A stretch of DNA of 64,000 nt from Halomonas korlensis (GCF_900116705.1 NZ_FPBP01000012.1:50406-114405), one strand, 5' to 3'; counted from the stretch's first letter, positions 25,650-35,087 are shown. Translations and numbers: made by a program. The notes: a model not told the origin generated them from the letters alone.

Positions 25650-27413
25650 ATGAATGACTATCGCATGCCCCCTGGCGAGAGCGACCTGAAGCCCCCCGGC
25701 CACGGCCTGCGCGGGCTCGCCAGGCGCCTGGTCAATGACGGCCTGATGACCGCCGCAGCGGCGGAGCGGGCCGAGCAGGAGGCGCGCGAGTCGGAGGTGT
25801 CGCTGATCGAGCATGTGATCGAATCGGGGATGGTGCCGGCGCGCCAGGCCACGCTCAGCGCGGCGTGGGAATACGGTCTGCCGATCATCGACCTTGACGC
25901 GCTGCGCGCCGACGGCCTGCCGCCGCCCGGCGAGTTTCCGGAAAAGATCCTGCGGCGCCTGAACGTGCTGCCGCTCAAGCGCCGCGGCCATACCGTGATC
26001 GTGGCGGTGCCCTACCCGTCCACCCTGGCGAAGCTCGACGAGCTGCAGTTCGCCACCGGCCTGTCGCCGGAGGGCATACTCGCCCCGGTCGACCAGCTCG
26101 GCCCGGTGCTCGAAAGCTATTTAGCACAGACCGAGCACAGCATGCTCGACGAGCTGCAGGGCGTGGACGACGCCATCGGCGAGCTGGGGTATGGGGAGGA
26201 ACAACCCGGCAGCGAGGTCGACGCCACGGCGATCAGCGCCTCCTCGGGCGACGACGCGCCGATCATCAAGTTCGTCAACAAGATCCTGCTCGACGCCATT
26301 CGCCGCGGCGCCTCGGACATCCACTTCGAGCCCTACGAGACCAGCTACCGGGTGCGCTTTCGCATCGACGGCATCCTGCACGACGTGGCGCACCCGCCGT
26401 TCGCCATGCGCACGCGCATCGCCGCGCGCATGAAGGTCATGGCGCGGCTCGATATCTCCGAACGGCGCCTGCCGCAGGACGGCGCGATCAAGCTGCGCAT
26501 CTCCAGCAACCGCTCGATCGACTTTCGCGTCAACTCGCTGCCCACGGTGTACGGCGAGAAGGTCGTGCTGCGTATCCTCGACCCGGCCTCGGCGCAGATG
26601 GGCATCGAGCAGCTGGGCTTCACCGCCGAGCAGAAGACCATGTACGAGGCGGTGCTCGACGACCCGCAGGGCATGATCCTGGTGACCGGGCCCACCGGCA
26701 GCGGCAAGACGGTGACCCTGTATACCGGCATCAACATGCTCAACGAGGTGGAGCGCAACATCTGTACCGCCGAGGACCCGGTGGAGATCAAGGTGCCGGG
26801 GGTCAACCAGGTCAATATCCTCCCCAAGATCGGCCTGGACTTCGCCAGCGCCCTGCGCGCCTTCCTGCGCCAGGACCCGGACGTGGTGATGGTCGGCGAG
26901 ATCCGCGACCTAGAGACCGCCGAGATCGCCGTCAAGGCCTCGCAGACCGGCCACCTGGTGCTCTCCACGGTGCATACCAACTCGGCGGCGGAAACCCTGA
27001 CGCGCCTGGCCAACATGGGCGTGGCGCCGTTCAACATCGCCAGTTCGGTGAGCCTGATCATCGCCCAGCGCCTGGCGCGCAAACTGTGCAAGCGCTGCAA
27101 GCAGCCGGCGGAGATCCCCCGCGAGGTGCTGCTGCAGCAGGGCTTCAGCGAGGCCGAGGTCGAACAGGCGACGATCTTTGAACCGGTGGGCTGCAAGCAT
27201 TGCACCCAGGGCTACAAGGGCCGGGTGGGGGTATACGAGGTGGTGCCGATCAGCGCCAACATGAGCCAGATGATCATGAAGCAGGGCAACTCGCTGGACT
27301 TCGACCGCATCGCCCGCGAGGAAGGCCACCCCGACCTGCGCCGCAGCGGACTTTTGAAGGTGATGCAGGGGTTGACCAGTCTTTCGGAAGTCAATCGCGT
27401 CACTAAAGACTAA
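25650..27413 (+). CDS. pilB: Type IV pilus assembly ATPase
   Basis: A 587-aa GspE/PilB secretion ATPase powering pilus extension at the inner membrane. The N-terminal MshEN-type domain is about residues 20-170. The catalytic core has Walker A GPTGSGKT, an Asp box (DIHFEPYE), Walker B (DVVMVGEIRDLETAEIAV) and a His box (GHLVLSTVHTN). The zinc tetracysteine is CKRCKQP...CKHC. The start at 25650 (MNDYRMPPG) follows GAGGCG. First gene of pilBCD. Confidence 0.95.
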   Translation: MNDYRMPPGESDLKPPGHGLRGLARRLVNDGLMTAAAAERAEQEARESEVSLIEHVIESGMVPARQATLSAAWEYGLPIIDLDALRADGLPPPGEFPEKILRRLNVLPLKRRGHTVIVAVPYPSTLAKLDELQFATGLSPEGILAPVDQLGPVLESYLAQTEHSMLDELQGVDDAIGELGYGEEQPGSEVDATAISASSGDDAPIIKFVNKILLDAIRRGASDIHFEPYETSYRVRFRIDGILHDVAHPPFAMRTRIAARMKVMARLDISERRLPQDGAIKLRISSNRSIDFRVNSLPTVYGEKVVLRILDPASAQMGIEQLGFTAEQKTMYEAVLDDPQGMILVTGPTGSGKTVTLYTGINMLNEVERNICTAEDPVEIKVPGVNQVNILPKIGLDFASALRAFLRQDPDVVMVGEIRDLETAEIAVKASQTGHLVLSTVHTNSAAETLTRLANMGVAPFNIASSVSLIIAQRLARKLCKRCKQPAEIPREVLLQQGFSEAEVEQATIFEPVGCKHCTQGYKGRVGVYEVVPISANMSQMIMKQGNSLDFDRIAREEGHPDLRRSGLLKVMQGLTSLSEVNRVTKD

Positions 27414-27495
27414 TTGCCTTGAAAACGCGGCTCGAAAGAACGTCTGAAACATTTATTGAAAACATGTCTCGTAGAAAAACAACGCAGGAATAGCG

Positions 27496-28725
27496 ATGGC
27501 CACTCGGGCAGCAAAAAAACCGGCAAAATTGAAGCTCTACCGCTGGAACTGGGTCGGCAAGGGCCCCAGCGGGCGCAAGGTGCGCGGCCAGTTGGTCGCG
27601 GCGAAGAAGGGCGAGGTCGAGAAGACGCTGGCCGGCCAGAACGTGGTGGTGTCGTCGATCCGCCGCAAGAGCGGGGTCGGCGGCGGCGGCAAGATCAAGT
27701 CACGCGACATCATGCTGTTCGCCCGCCAGATGGCGACCATGATCCGCGCCGGGATACCGGTGCTTCAGGCCTTCCAGGTGGTCGCCGAGAGCCTCAAGAA
27801 TCCGGCGATGAGCGCGCTGGTGCAGGAGCTGATGAACGAGGTAGCCGCCGGGGCGAGCTTTTCCGAGGCGCTTCGCCAGCACCCCCAGCACTTCGATAAG
27901 CTTTTCGCCAACCTGATCGCCGCCGGCGAGCAGTCGGGTGCGCTGGACAGCATGCTCGAGCGCGTGGCCGCCTATAAGGAAAAGATCGAGTCGCTCAAGG
28001 CGCGCGTCAAGAAGGCGCTGTGGTATCCCGCCGCGGTCATCTCGGTGGGCATGGGGGTGACCGCGCTGCTGCTGATCAAGGTGGTGCCGCAGTTCGAGAG
28101 CCTGTTCCAGGGCTTCGGCGCGGAGCTGCCGGCGATGACGCGCGTGACCATCGCGCTGTCGGAATTCGCCCAGGCCTATTGGTGGTGGGGGGTGCTGGGG
28201 GTGATGGGCTTCATTACCTTCATCCGCCAGGGCATGAAACGCTCCGAGGCCTTCGCCTACCGCATGCATGCGCTGTCGCTGAAGGTGCCGGTGCTTGGCG
28301 ATATCCTCGACAAGTCATCGGTGGCGCGCTATGCCCGAACGCTTGCGACCACCTTCGGTGCCGGCGTGCCGTTGATCGAGGCGCTGACGACCGCCGCCGG
28401 CGCCTCGGGCAACAAGGTCTACGAGCGCGCCATCTTGCAGATCGGCGAGGACGTGTCGAGCGGCCAGCAGCTCAATTTCGCCATGCGTCTGACCGAGCGC
28501 TTCCCGGCGCTGGCGGTGCAGATGGTCGGCATCGGCGAGGAAGCGGGCTCGCTTGACGCCATGCTCAACCGCGTGGCGGACTACTACGAGGAAGAAGTCG
28601 ACAATAAGGTCGATGCGCTGACGTCCTTGCTCGAACCGCTGATCATCGTGGTGCTCGGCGTGCTGGTCGGCGGCCTGGTCGTGTCGATGTACCTGCCGAT
28701 CTTCGAATTGGGTAGCGTGCTGTAG
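27496..28725 (+). CDS. pilC: Type IV pilus inner-membrane platform protein
   Basis: A 409-aa GspF/PilC family protein with two T2SSF domains and three transmembrane helices. Key segments are DIMLFARQMATMIRAGIPV, QSGALDSMLERVA and its repeat EAGSLDAMLNRVADYYEEEV, and the final helix LIIVVLGVLVGGLVVSMYLP. It couples PilB to pilin extraction. It lies 82 bp after pilB and 54 bp before pilD. Confidence 0.95.
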   Translation: MATRAAKKPAKLKLYRWNWVGKGPSGRKVRGQLVAAKKGEVEKTLAGQNVVVSSIRRKSGVGGGGKIKSRDIMLFARQMATMIRAGIPVLQAFQVVAESLKNPAMSALVQELMNEVAAGASFSEALRQHPQHFDKLFANLIAAGEQSGALDSMLERVAAYKEKIESLKARVKKALWYPAAVISVGMGVTALLLIKVVPQFESLFQGFGAELPAMTRVTIALSEFAQAYWWWGVLGVMGFITFIRQGMKRSEAFAYRMHALSLKVPVLGDILDKSSVARYARTLATTFGAGVPLIEALTTAAGASGNKVYERAILQIGEDVSSGQQLNFAMRLTERFPALAVQMVGIGEEAGSLDAMLNRVADYYEEEVDNKVDALTSLLEPLIIVVLGVLVGGLVVSMYLPIFELGSVL

Positions 28726-28779
28726 ACAACCCGGATTAACCTTTCCCGCCCCTTCAAAGACAACGCTAAGGAACGACTC

Positions 28780-29625
28780 TTGCTTGACCTTCCCCCTCAA
28801 CTGTTGTGGCCCCTGGTGGCGTTCATTGGCCTGTGCCTGGGCAGCTTTCTCAATGTGGTGATCACCCGCCTGCCGGTGATGCTGATGCAGGGCTGGCGCG
28901 CCGAGGCCCGCGAGGCGCTGGAGCTTTCCGAGGAGGTGCAGCCGGCGTTCAACCTGATCACGCCGCGCTCGATCTGCCCGGCCTGCGAGGCGCCGATCGC
29001 CTGGCACGACAATATTCCGCTGGTCGGCTGGTTCAAGCGTCGTGGCCGCTGTGCGAGTTGCGAGGCGCGCATCAGCCCGCAGTATCCGCTGGTCGAACTC
29101 GCCGGCGGGGTGCTGGCGGTGGCCGTGGTGGGGATTTTCGGGGCGACCCTGCAGGGGCTGTTCGTGCTCGGTGCCTGCCTGACGCTGCTGGCAATGGCGG
29201 TGATCGACCTGCGCACGCAATTGCTGCCCGATGCGCTGACCCTGCCGCTGCTGTGGGCCGGGCTGCTCTACCAGCTGCTGTTCAATCCCTTGCTGTTGCC
29301 GTCGGCGGTGATAGGCGCCATGGCGGGCTATGTGTCGCTGTGGAGCGTGTACTGGCTGTTCAAGCTGGTCACCGGCAAGGAAGGCATGGGCTACGGCGAC
29401 TTCAAGCTGCTGGCGGCGCTCTGCGCCTGGCTGGGCTGGCAGTACCTGCCGATGCTGTTGCTGCTGTCCGCCGGGGTCGGCGCAGTGGTCGGCATCCTGG
29501 TGCAGCTGACCGTGCCCCGGCTGCGCGGCATGCCGATGCCCTTCGGGCCGTATCTGGCAATGGCCGGCTGGATCGCGCTGCTGGCCGGCGAACCGCTGAT
29601 GATGGGTTATCAGGGTTTGCTATAG
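28780..29625 (+). CDS. pilD: Prepilin peptidase / N-methyltransferase
   Basis: A 281-aa polytopic aspartyl protease that cleaves and N-methylates PilA. It starts at TTG (28780) with AAGGA eight bases upstream. The zinc tetracysteine is CPAC...CASC in the first cytoplasmic loop. The two catalytic aspartates are in AVIDLRTQLLPD and GMGYGDFKLL. Its stop codon lies at the edge of the heptad repeat at 29624, so the following gene order (normally coaE) is interrupted by the four-helix-bundle cassette. Confidence 0.95.
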   Translation: MLDLPPQLLWPLVAFIGLCLGSFLNVVITRLPVMLMQGWRAEAREALELSEEVQPAFNLITPRSICPACEAPIAWHDNIPLVGWFKRRGRCASCEARISPQYPLVELAGGVLAVAVVGIFGATLQGLFVLGACLTLLAMAVIDLRTQLLPDALTLPLLWAGLLYQLLFNPLLLPSAVIGAMAGYVSLWSVYWLFKLVTGKEGMGYGDFKLLAALCAWLGWQYLPMLLLLSAGVGAVVGILVQLTVPRLRGMPMPFGPYLAMAGWIALLAGEPLMMGYQGLL

Positions 29626-29670
29626 CGCCTAGCGCCTAGCGCCTAGCGCCTAGCGCCTAGCGCCTAGCGG
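29624..29670 (+). repeat. Left heptad array, AGCGCCT x6
   Basis: Six perfect tandem copies of AGCGCCT (29624-29665) plus a partial AGCGG, beginning on the pilD stop codon. The array is inverted relative to the one at 30090-30117, with the four-helix-bundle gene between them. Confidence 0.95.
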
Positions 29671-29675
29671 TCAAA

Positions 29676-30020
29676 TTATGCCGTTCGTATGGTGCGCATC
29701 AAGGCATAGAGCATTCTGGAAATCTCGCGGGTTTCCTCGATCCACCGCTTACCTTGACCCGCCGAAATATAGCCGATTTCGATACCTATATAGGCCTGGG
29801 TTCTAAGTTCAGCACAGGAAGCCTTGGCATAGCTAAGGAACTTGACACGATCCTTGTCCATGTCACGCTCATAGCCTTCTGCAATGTTGCTAGCAATGGA
29901 CAAGGCCGATCGGGTGATTTGATCCTTGAAGCCGAAATCACGGCACTGGCCGAAGGCCTTATAGATGTCAGCACACAGGCGCGAAGAGCGCTTCCAAACT
30001 TGCAGATCTTCGAATTTCAT
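29676..30020 (-). CDS. Four-helix-bundle protein (S23/IVP type)
   Basis: A 114-aa protein of the family first seen inside intervening sequences of 23S rRNA genes and related to the accessory protein Avd of diversity-generating retroelements. Characteristic stretches are MKFEDLQVWKRSSRLCADIY, ITRSALSIASNIAEGYER, FLSYAKASCAELRTQ and the final helix EISRMLYALMRTIR. Its molecular role as a free-standing gene is unknown; nucleic-acid binding is known for relatives. It is antisense to the pil-coaE operon, less GC-rich than its neighbours, and exactly bounded by inverted heptad arrays, suggesting insertion. Confidence 0.88.
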   Translation of the reverse strand: MKFEDLQVWKRSSRLCADIYKAFGQCRDFGFKDQITRSALSIASNIAEGYERDMDKDRVKFLSYAKASCAELRTQAYIGIEIGYISAGQGKRWIEETREISRMLYALMRTIRTA

Positions 30021-30089
30021 CTCAAGAGGCCCAACACTGTATGAAATTACAGCATAGCATCTCCTGTGACATCTGCCTCTGGTTTAGCC

Positions 30090-30117
30090 GGGCGCTGGGC
30101 GCTGGGCGCTGGGCGCT
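30090..30117 (+). repeat. Right heptad array, GGGCGCT x4
   Basis: Four perfect tandem copies of GGGCGCT, i.e. AGCGCCC on the minus strand. It ends three bases before the coaE start codon. With the left array it forms terminal inverted heptads that can pair base for base in RNA, with one G-U per unit. Confidence 0.93.
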
Positions 30118-30120
30118 TTC

Positions 30121-30720
30121 TTGATCATAGGCCTGACTGGCGGTATTGCCTCGGGTAAGTCGACGGTGGCCCACGCCTTCGCGGCGAGGGGCATTCCGTT
30201 CGTGGATGCCGACGACGTCGCGCGCGAAGTCGTCGAGCCCGGCCAGCCGGCGCTGGCGGAGATCGCCGCCCACTTCGGGCCTCGGGTGTTGCGCGACAAC
30301 GGCCATCTCGACCGCCGCGCGCTGCGCGCGATCATCTTCGCCGAGCCGGACGAGCGGCGCTGGCTCGAGTCGGTGACCCATCCACGTATCCGGGCGCGCA
30401 TTCAGGACCATCTGGCACGCCTGCAGGCCGAGGGCGCGCCCTATGTGCTGCTGGTGTCGCCGCTGCTGTTCGAGTCGGATCAATGGCGCCTGGTCGACCG
30501 CACCCTGGTCATCGACGTGCCGGAGGCGCTGCAGATCGCCCGTACCGCGACCCGCGACGACATCGATACGACCCAGGCCCAGGCCATCGTCGCCGCCCAG
30601 ATGTCGCGCGCCGAACGCCTGGCCCGCGCCGACGATGTGATCGACAATAGCGGTCATCAGGACTCGATGCTTGAGCAAGTCGCCAGGCTCGACCACCAGT
30701 ATCGTCAAGGAGAACTATGA
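30121..30720 (+). CDS. coaE: Dephospho-CoA kinase
   Basis: A 199-aa kinase that phosphorylates dephospho-CoA in the last step of CoA synthesis. P-loop GGIASGKST and [12 protein letters not shown] are typical. No ATG is available; the first usable start is TTG at 30121, giving MIIGLTGG, a few residues shorter than many homologues. No Shine-Dalgarno precedes it because the right heptad array ends there, and an in-frame stop lies at 30085. The 5' end was probably altered by the cassette insertion. It overlaps yacG by 4 bp. Confidence 0.92.
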   Translation: MIIGLTGGIASGKSTVAHAFAARGIPFVDADDVAREVVEPGQPALAEIAAHFGPRVLRDNGHLDRRALRAIIFAEPDERRWLESVTHPRIRARIQDHLARLQAEGAPYVLLVSPLLFESDQWRLVDRTLVIDVPEALQIARTATRDDIDTTQAQAIVAAQMSRAERLARADDVIDNSGHQDSMLEQVARLDHQYRQGEL

Positions 30721-30950
30721 ATACGCCAGCCTCGAAACGCCCCCTGGAAGTCGCCTGCCCGCAGTGCGGCAAGAAAGTCGTATGGAGCGAGCAGAGCGCC
30801 TATCGCCCCTTCTGCAGCAAGCGCTGCCGATTGCTCGACCTGGGCGCCTGGGCCGACGAGTCGCATCGCATCGCCGGCGAGCCGGCGATGGACGAGACCG
30901 ATATCGACGCCCTGCTCGCCCGCGCCGACCGCGACGGCGAACCGCAATGA
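30717..30950 (+). CDS. yacG: DNA gyrase inhibitor YacG
   Basis: A 77-aa zinc protein with the four ligands in CPQCGKK and FCSKRCR and an acidic C-terminal tail. YacG binds GyrB and inhibits gyrase. It is coupled by 4-bp overlaps to coaE upstream and to the Tus-like gene downstream, the usual coaE-yacG order. Confidence 0.93.
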   Translation: MNTPASKRPLEVACPQCGKKVVWSEQSAYRPFCSKRCRLLDLGAWADESHRIAGEPAMDETDIDALLARADRDGEPQ

Positions 30951-31894
30951 CCGACGCCTCGCCGCCATCCGGGCCCGCTCGCACGCCTTCGCTGCGCGCG
31001 GCCGTCCCGCAAACCTTCCACGAGCCTCAGTATCGCCTGCTCGCCGAACTCGAGGCGGCGTTCGATACCCTGCTGCATCGCACCGAGGCGCTGCTGTCAC
31101 GCTATCGGGATCATCCGGTGGCGTGCTGGATCTTCGAGGGCGACCGCGAGGCCCGGGAGCTGGATGGCCATGACTGGCTCAGGCGGGCGCTGCTGGATAT
31201 CTGGTACCTGGACGGCCAGGATGGCCGCGTGACGCGCCCGCATATCGGCCTGGTCGCCGCCGACGAGGCGCTGCTCGACCATGTGGCCCGCATCAACGAT
31301 GCCAAGGAGGCGTTCGCCGCCCTGCTGGGCCGCATTCGCGACCAGGCGCCGTCGCTGATTCCCGAAGTCAAGGCGGTGCTGCCCTTTCGCCATCCGGTAC
31401 TGCACGATCATCTGCGCGGTCAGGGCTTGGCGCGCCTGCATCTCAAGCAGTGCTGGCGGGCGATTCCGGTGGCCGACGCGCCGGTGGCAAGGGTGCGGTT
31501 GGCGTGGTATTCGAGCGGGCGGTCGATCAAGCGGTTGAGCGTGCGCGAGGCGGAACAGAAACTGCTCAAGCTCGATAGCGAGGCGCCCCATGTGCGCATC
31601 CAGCTGCGTAAGCTGGCGGGCATTCCCGACGGCGAGCCGCTGGCCCAGGTACAACAACAGGCGCCGTTGATGCGTGCCAATCTGTTCTTCCGTGAAGCCC
31701 TGGAGGATGGCCGCAAGCGGCGCGCCATGAACGTGGCACTGCCGCTCTTTGTGCCGTCTCCCGATGGCCGCCTGCCGGATCACAACCTGCCCTCACCCAC
31801 CCCACCCGAAAGCCGCACACGCGCCCGGCGCCGCGACGAGCGACTGGAAAGCGCGGCCTTCCTGCCGAGCCTGCGGGTCTTTCGTTATCGCTGA
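30947..31894 (+). CDS. tus: DNA replication terminus-binding protein (Tus family)
   Basis: A 315-aa protein that I assign to the Tus family by pattern. The stretch [20 protein letters not shown] then [20 protein letters not shown] parallels E. coli Tus ([20 protein letters not shown] then HIIKNLHRDEVLAQLEKSL), including spacing. Tus binds Ter sites and blocks replication forks from one side. The C-terminal 45 residues are polar and variable. It overlaps yacG by 4 bp, an unusual operon setting for a replication-termination protein. No DNA-contact residue can be verified without alignment. Confidence 0.75.
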   Translation: MTDASPPSGPARTPSLRAAVPQTFHEPQYRLLAELEAAFDTLLHRTEALLSRYRDHPVACWIFEGDREARELDGHDWLRRALLDIWYLDGQDGRVTRPHIGLVAADEALLDHVARINDAKEAFAALLGRIRDQAPSLIPEVKAVLPFRHPVLHDHLRGQGLARLHLKQCWRAIPVADAPVARVRLAWYSSGRSIKRLSVREAEQKLLKLDSEAPHVRIQLRKLAGIPDGEPLAQVQQQAPLMRANLFFREALEDGRKRRAMNVALPLFVPSPDGRLPDHNLPSPTPPESRTRARRRDERLESAAFLPSLRVFRYR

Positions 31895-32026
31895 ACGTCA
31901 AGGGCAGGGGTTGGCGAGATTACCGCGCCGTTGTTCGGATGAATGCGTTCTCCATGCAACTACCGTCAGTACAGTCAGCCAAATGCGTTAGCCAAATGAA
32001 GGTTGTTGCTGGATGGCTTGCCGTTG

Positions 32027-32335
32027 TTAGCGCGTATATAGCGTCTGCAGCAATTCTCTGACACTCTCCGCCGACTGGGCATACTCCTTCATCAAGGCAT
32101 TCAATTGACGCTCGAAGGCAAGTTCACGCGAGTCTTCATCCTGTTGCTGTCGCTGTTGCTCGTGTTCCTGCTCCTGAGCCTCGAGTGAGCGCACCGGAGG
32201 GCCGGTCGGAATATCGAGCCGACTATCGGGATTGTCGAGTTCGCGCAGGGCATCGGCAAAGGCATCATCGAGTTCCTTGAAACGACGAAGCTTGTCGCGC
32301 TCGTCCAGCGGTTTTGCAAACGTCTGCTGTTTCAT
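32027..32335 (-). CDS. Small coiled-coil protein resembling the MvaT N-terminus
   Basis: A 102-aa acidic, Gln/Glu-rich helical protein. Its C-terminal part (FERQLNALMKEYAQSAESVR) resembles the segment FKEKLEALMRDFDKSAAEVI of the MvaT-like protein encoded just upstream on the same strand. The MvaT DNA-binding end (basic linker plus GGN motif) is absent. I do not recognise the family as a whole. It could be a partner or antagonist of MvaT, by analogy with truncated H-NS proteins; this is inference. Confidence 0.65.
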   Translation of the reverse strand: MKQQTFAKPLDERDKLRRFKELDDAFADALRELDNPDSRLDIPTGPPVRSLEAQEQEHEQQRQQQDEDSRELAFERQLNALMKEYAQSAESVRELLQTLYTR

Positions 32336-32453
32336 TCTTTAGCCGTTATCTCCGACAGGCGGGAAAGCGTGGCGAGGCTGTCGCGCACGAGAGTGGATGA
32401 CATCAGTATACCGTGGCAGAAGGTGCATGGCGAAATCCTTAAAATCCGTGGAC

Positions 32454-32486
32454 ACAACAGCGCCGCCTCGAGGGCGGCGCTGTTGT
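32454..32486. terminator. Strong hairpin after mvaT
   Basis: ACAACAGCGCCGCC and GGCGGCGCTGTTGT form a 14-bp perfect stem around a short TCGAG loop, about 40 bp after the mvaT stop. There is no clear U-tract on the minus strand, so it may be a factor-assisted or bidirectional terminator. Confidence 0.65.
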
Positions 32487-32527
32487 TCAAGAATTCGGGA
32501 CGACCATGACCATGCCCGTAACCGGCA

Positions 32528-32911
32528 TCACTCCTCGACGCGTACCAGCCAGGATTCGACGGTGTCGTTACCGTGCTCATCTTTCCAGGTCTTGAGCGTC
32601 TTCTGATTGCCACCGCGAGTCTCGACGACCTCACCGGTATTAGGATTCTTGTAGATCTTCAACTTGCGCTTGCGACGACCGGTCGAAGGGGCCGATGACT
32701 TGGAGGAGGCCGCGCCGGAACCCGATTTCGGGTCGAGCAGGGCAATAACTTCCGCCGCGCTCTTGTCGAAATCACGCATCAGGGCTTCGAGCTTTTCCTT
32801 GAACTCGAGTTCGGCCTTGAGACGATCATCATTTTGCAGCTTATCCAGATTCTGCTGGAGTTGCTTCAGCTGCTGTTCCATCTGCATGTATTCGCTAAGC
32901 AGGGATGACAT
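32528..32911 (-). CDS. mvaT: H-NS-like nucleoid protein, MvaT/MvaU family
   Basis: A 127-aa xenogeneic silencer. The N-terminal coiled coil (about 1-60, SEYMQMEQQLKQLQQNLDKL) mediates oligomerisation. A Ser/Lys-rich linker with GRRKRKLKIYKNPNTGEVV leads to the C-terminal AT-pincer domain (TRGGNQKTLKTWKDEHG, VESWLV). MvaT proteins bind AT-rich DNA and silence acquired genes, which is relevant given the decayed and foreign-looking segments in this window. The AT-rich 300-bp upstream region likely allows autoregulation. Confidence 0.9.
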   Translation of the reverse strand: MSSLLSEYMQMEQQLKQLQQNLDKLQNDDRLKAELEFKEKLEALMRDFDKSAAEVIALLDPKSGSGAASSKSSAPSTGRRKRKLKIYKNPNTGEVVETRGGNQKTLKTWKDEHGNDTVESWLVRVEE

Positions 32912-33140
32912 GGGGTGCTTTCCTTTTTTAAAGTTTATCGATGCGGGGGCATTATGAACCCTTAAAGTTGTCGTGACAATACGATGATTGTGAACATACT
33001 TTGCATCGAGTAGATAATCTCAGTATATAGCCGGCATGTAGAATTTCACAACTTGCATGAATGTCACTCTTACATTGACTGTCCCACGCTAAAATAGCGG
33101 AGTAAGGAAAACGAAAAAAAGCTGTAGAAAGAGAAACATG
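32912..33140. other. AT-rich region upstream of mvaT
   Basis: About 230 bp, clearly more AT-rich than the surroundings, between the mvaT start and the rpsA terminator. No gene seen. It should contain the mvaT promoter and probably sites for MvaT itself. Confidence 0.5.
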
Positions 33141-33172
33141 AAAAAAGCGCCGCTCCTCGGAGCGGCGCTTTT
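33141..33172 (-). terminator. rpsA intrinsic terminator
   Basis: AGCGCCGCTCC and GGAGCGGCGCT make a long GC stem closed by a short loop. On the minus strand it is followed by TTTTTT. It lies 47 bp beyond the rpsA stop and ends that transcription unit; ihfB, which often follows rpsA, is not here. Confidence 0.85.
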
Positions 33173-33218
33173 GTGATGATAACGTCTTGCTTAGGGCGTT
33201 ATCACTCCTGGCGCATTA

Positions 33219-34892
33219 TCAGTCTTGACCCAGCTGCTGCTTGATCAGGTCACCGATGGTGGTGGCACCGCCGGCTTCCGGCTCCTCACGCATCTTCTTG
33301 AGGTTCTGGCGAGTGTCGTCCTGATCCTTGGCCTTGACCGACAGCGCGATCTGGCGGTTCTTGCGATCGACGCCGATGATGCGTGCCTCGACGCTGTCGC
33401 CTTCGCTGAGCACGTTGCGGGCATCTTCAATGCGGTCGGCGCTGATCTCGGAGGCCTTGAGCACGGCGATGACATCGGTGGCCAGCTCGACCTGAGCCTG
33501 CTTGGGCTCGACTTCGACCACGCGGCCGGTGACGATGGTGCCCTTGTCGTTGACCGCCAGGAACTCGGACACCGGATCGGTATCGAGCTGCTTGATGCCC
33601 AGCGAGATGCGTTCACGCTCGGGGTCGATGGAGAGGATGACCGCCTCGACTTCATCGCCCTTCTTGTACTGGCGCACTGCCTCTTCGCCGGTATCGGTCC
33701 AGGAGATGTCGGACAGGTGAACCAGACCGTCGATGCCGCCTTCCAGGCCAATGAAGATACCGAAGTCGGTGATCGACTTGATGGTGCCCGAGACGCGGTC
33801 GCCCTTGTTGTACTGGCCGCTGAAGGTTTCCCACGGATTGGCGGTGCACTGCTTGATACCCAGCGAGATACGACGACGCTCTTCGTCGATGTCCAGCACC
33901 ATGACGTCGACATCGTCACCGACCTGAACGACCTTGGACGGATGGATGTTCTTGTTGGTCCAGTCCATCTCGGAGACGTGAACCAGACCCTCGACGCCCT
34001 CTTCCAGCTCGGCGAAACAGCCGTAGTCGGTAAGATTGGTCACCACGGCGTGCACCTTGGTGCCTTCCGGGTAACGATCCTTGATGTTGACCCAGGGATC
34101 TTCGCCCAGCTGCTTCAGACCCAGCGACACGCGGTTACGCTCGCGGTCGTACTTGAGCACCTTGACGTTGATCTCGTCGCCGACATTGACGATCTCGCTC
34201 GGATGCTTGATGCGCTTCCAGGCCATGTCGGTGATGTGCAGCAGGCCGTCGACGCCACCGAGATCGACGAAGGCGCCGTAATCGGTGAGGTTCTTGACGA
34301 TACCCAGGATCTGCTGGCCTTCCTGCAGGGTCGCGAGCAGCGCTTCACGCTCGGCGCTGTTCTCGGCTTCGAGCACGGCACGACGCGACACCACGACGTT
34401 GTTGCGCTTGGCGTCGAGCTTGATGACCTTGAAGTCGAGTTCCTTGTTCTCGAGGTGGGTCGTGTCGCGCACGGGGCGGACGTCGACCAGAGAACCCGGC
34501 AGGAAGGCACGGATGGAGTCGACATCGACAGTGAAGCCACCCTTGACCTTGCCGTTGATCACGCCCTTGACGATCTCTTCCTTCTCGAAGGCGGCTTCCA
34601 GAATCTTCCACGCTTCGGCGCGCTTGGCCTTCTCGCGGGACAGACGGGTTTCACCGAAGCCATCCTCGACGGCTTCCAGGGCGACATGCACTTCATCGCC
34701 GACGGCAATGTTCAGCTCGCCGTTCTCATCGCGGAACTGCGATGCGGGGATCTGACCTTCTGACTTCAGGCCGGCGTTGACGGTGACCCAATCACCATCG
34801 ATATCGACGACCAGAGCCTGGACGATGGCGCCCGGCTCCATGTTGATGTCATTGAGAGACTGTTCAAACAGTTCAGCAAAGCTTTCGCTCAT
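33219..34892 (-). CDS. rpsA: 30S ribosomal protein S1
   Basis: A 557-aa RNA-binding ribosomal protein needed to recruit most mRNAs. Six S1/OB repeats can be traced by recurring motifs such as [39 protein letters not shown] and [20 protein letters not shown]. The length equals that of E. coli S1. The gene follows cmk on the same strand, the usual order, with a gap of about 195 bp that may hold its own promoter. It is followed by a strong terminator. Confidence 0.97.
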   Translation of the reverse strand: MSESFAELFEQSLNDINMEPGAIVQALVVDIDGDWVTVNAGLKSEGQIPASQFRDENGELNIAVGDEVHVALEAVEDGFGETRLSREKAKRAEAWKILEAAFEKEEIVKGVINGKVKGGFTVDVDSIRAFLPGSLVDVRPVRDTTHLENKELDFKVIKLDAKRNNVVVSRRAVLEAENSAEREALLATLQEGQQILGIVKNLTDYGAFVDLGGVDGLLHITDMAWKRIKHPSEIVNVGDEINVKVLKYDRERNRVSLGLKQLGEDPWVNIKDRYPEGTKVHAVVTNLTDYGCFAELEEGVEGLVHVSEMDWTNKNIHPSKVVQVGDDVDVMVLDIDEERRRISLGIKQCTANPWETFSGQYNKGDRVSGTIKSITDFGIFIGLEGGIDGLVHLSDISWTDTGEEAVRQYKKGDEVEAVILSIDPERERISLGIKQLDTDPVSEFLAVNDKGTIVTGRVVEVEPKQAQVELATDVIAVLKASEISADRIEDARNVLSEGDSVEARIIGVDRKNRQIALSVKAKDQDDTRQNLKKMREEPEAGGATTIGDLIKQQLGQD

Positions 34893-35087
34893 GATGTTCC
34901 TACGTGATCAACGTTGAGTACGGCGTTGCCGCCTTCTCCGCACCACCAGCGAGTGCGGGCCTTATTTACCAAACCTTCGGGGATGTTAACGCTGGTTCGA
35001 CCTGGCCAGGCTCACGGCGATTTATATTCAACCCAGTAAAGTGCCGGACCACGTCATTACATCCTGCGAAGGCGCCGCAAGGGAGTG

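Noticed and set aside
29624..29670. Heptad array as a CRISPR
   Set aside because: The units are contiguous 7-mers without spacers.
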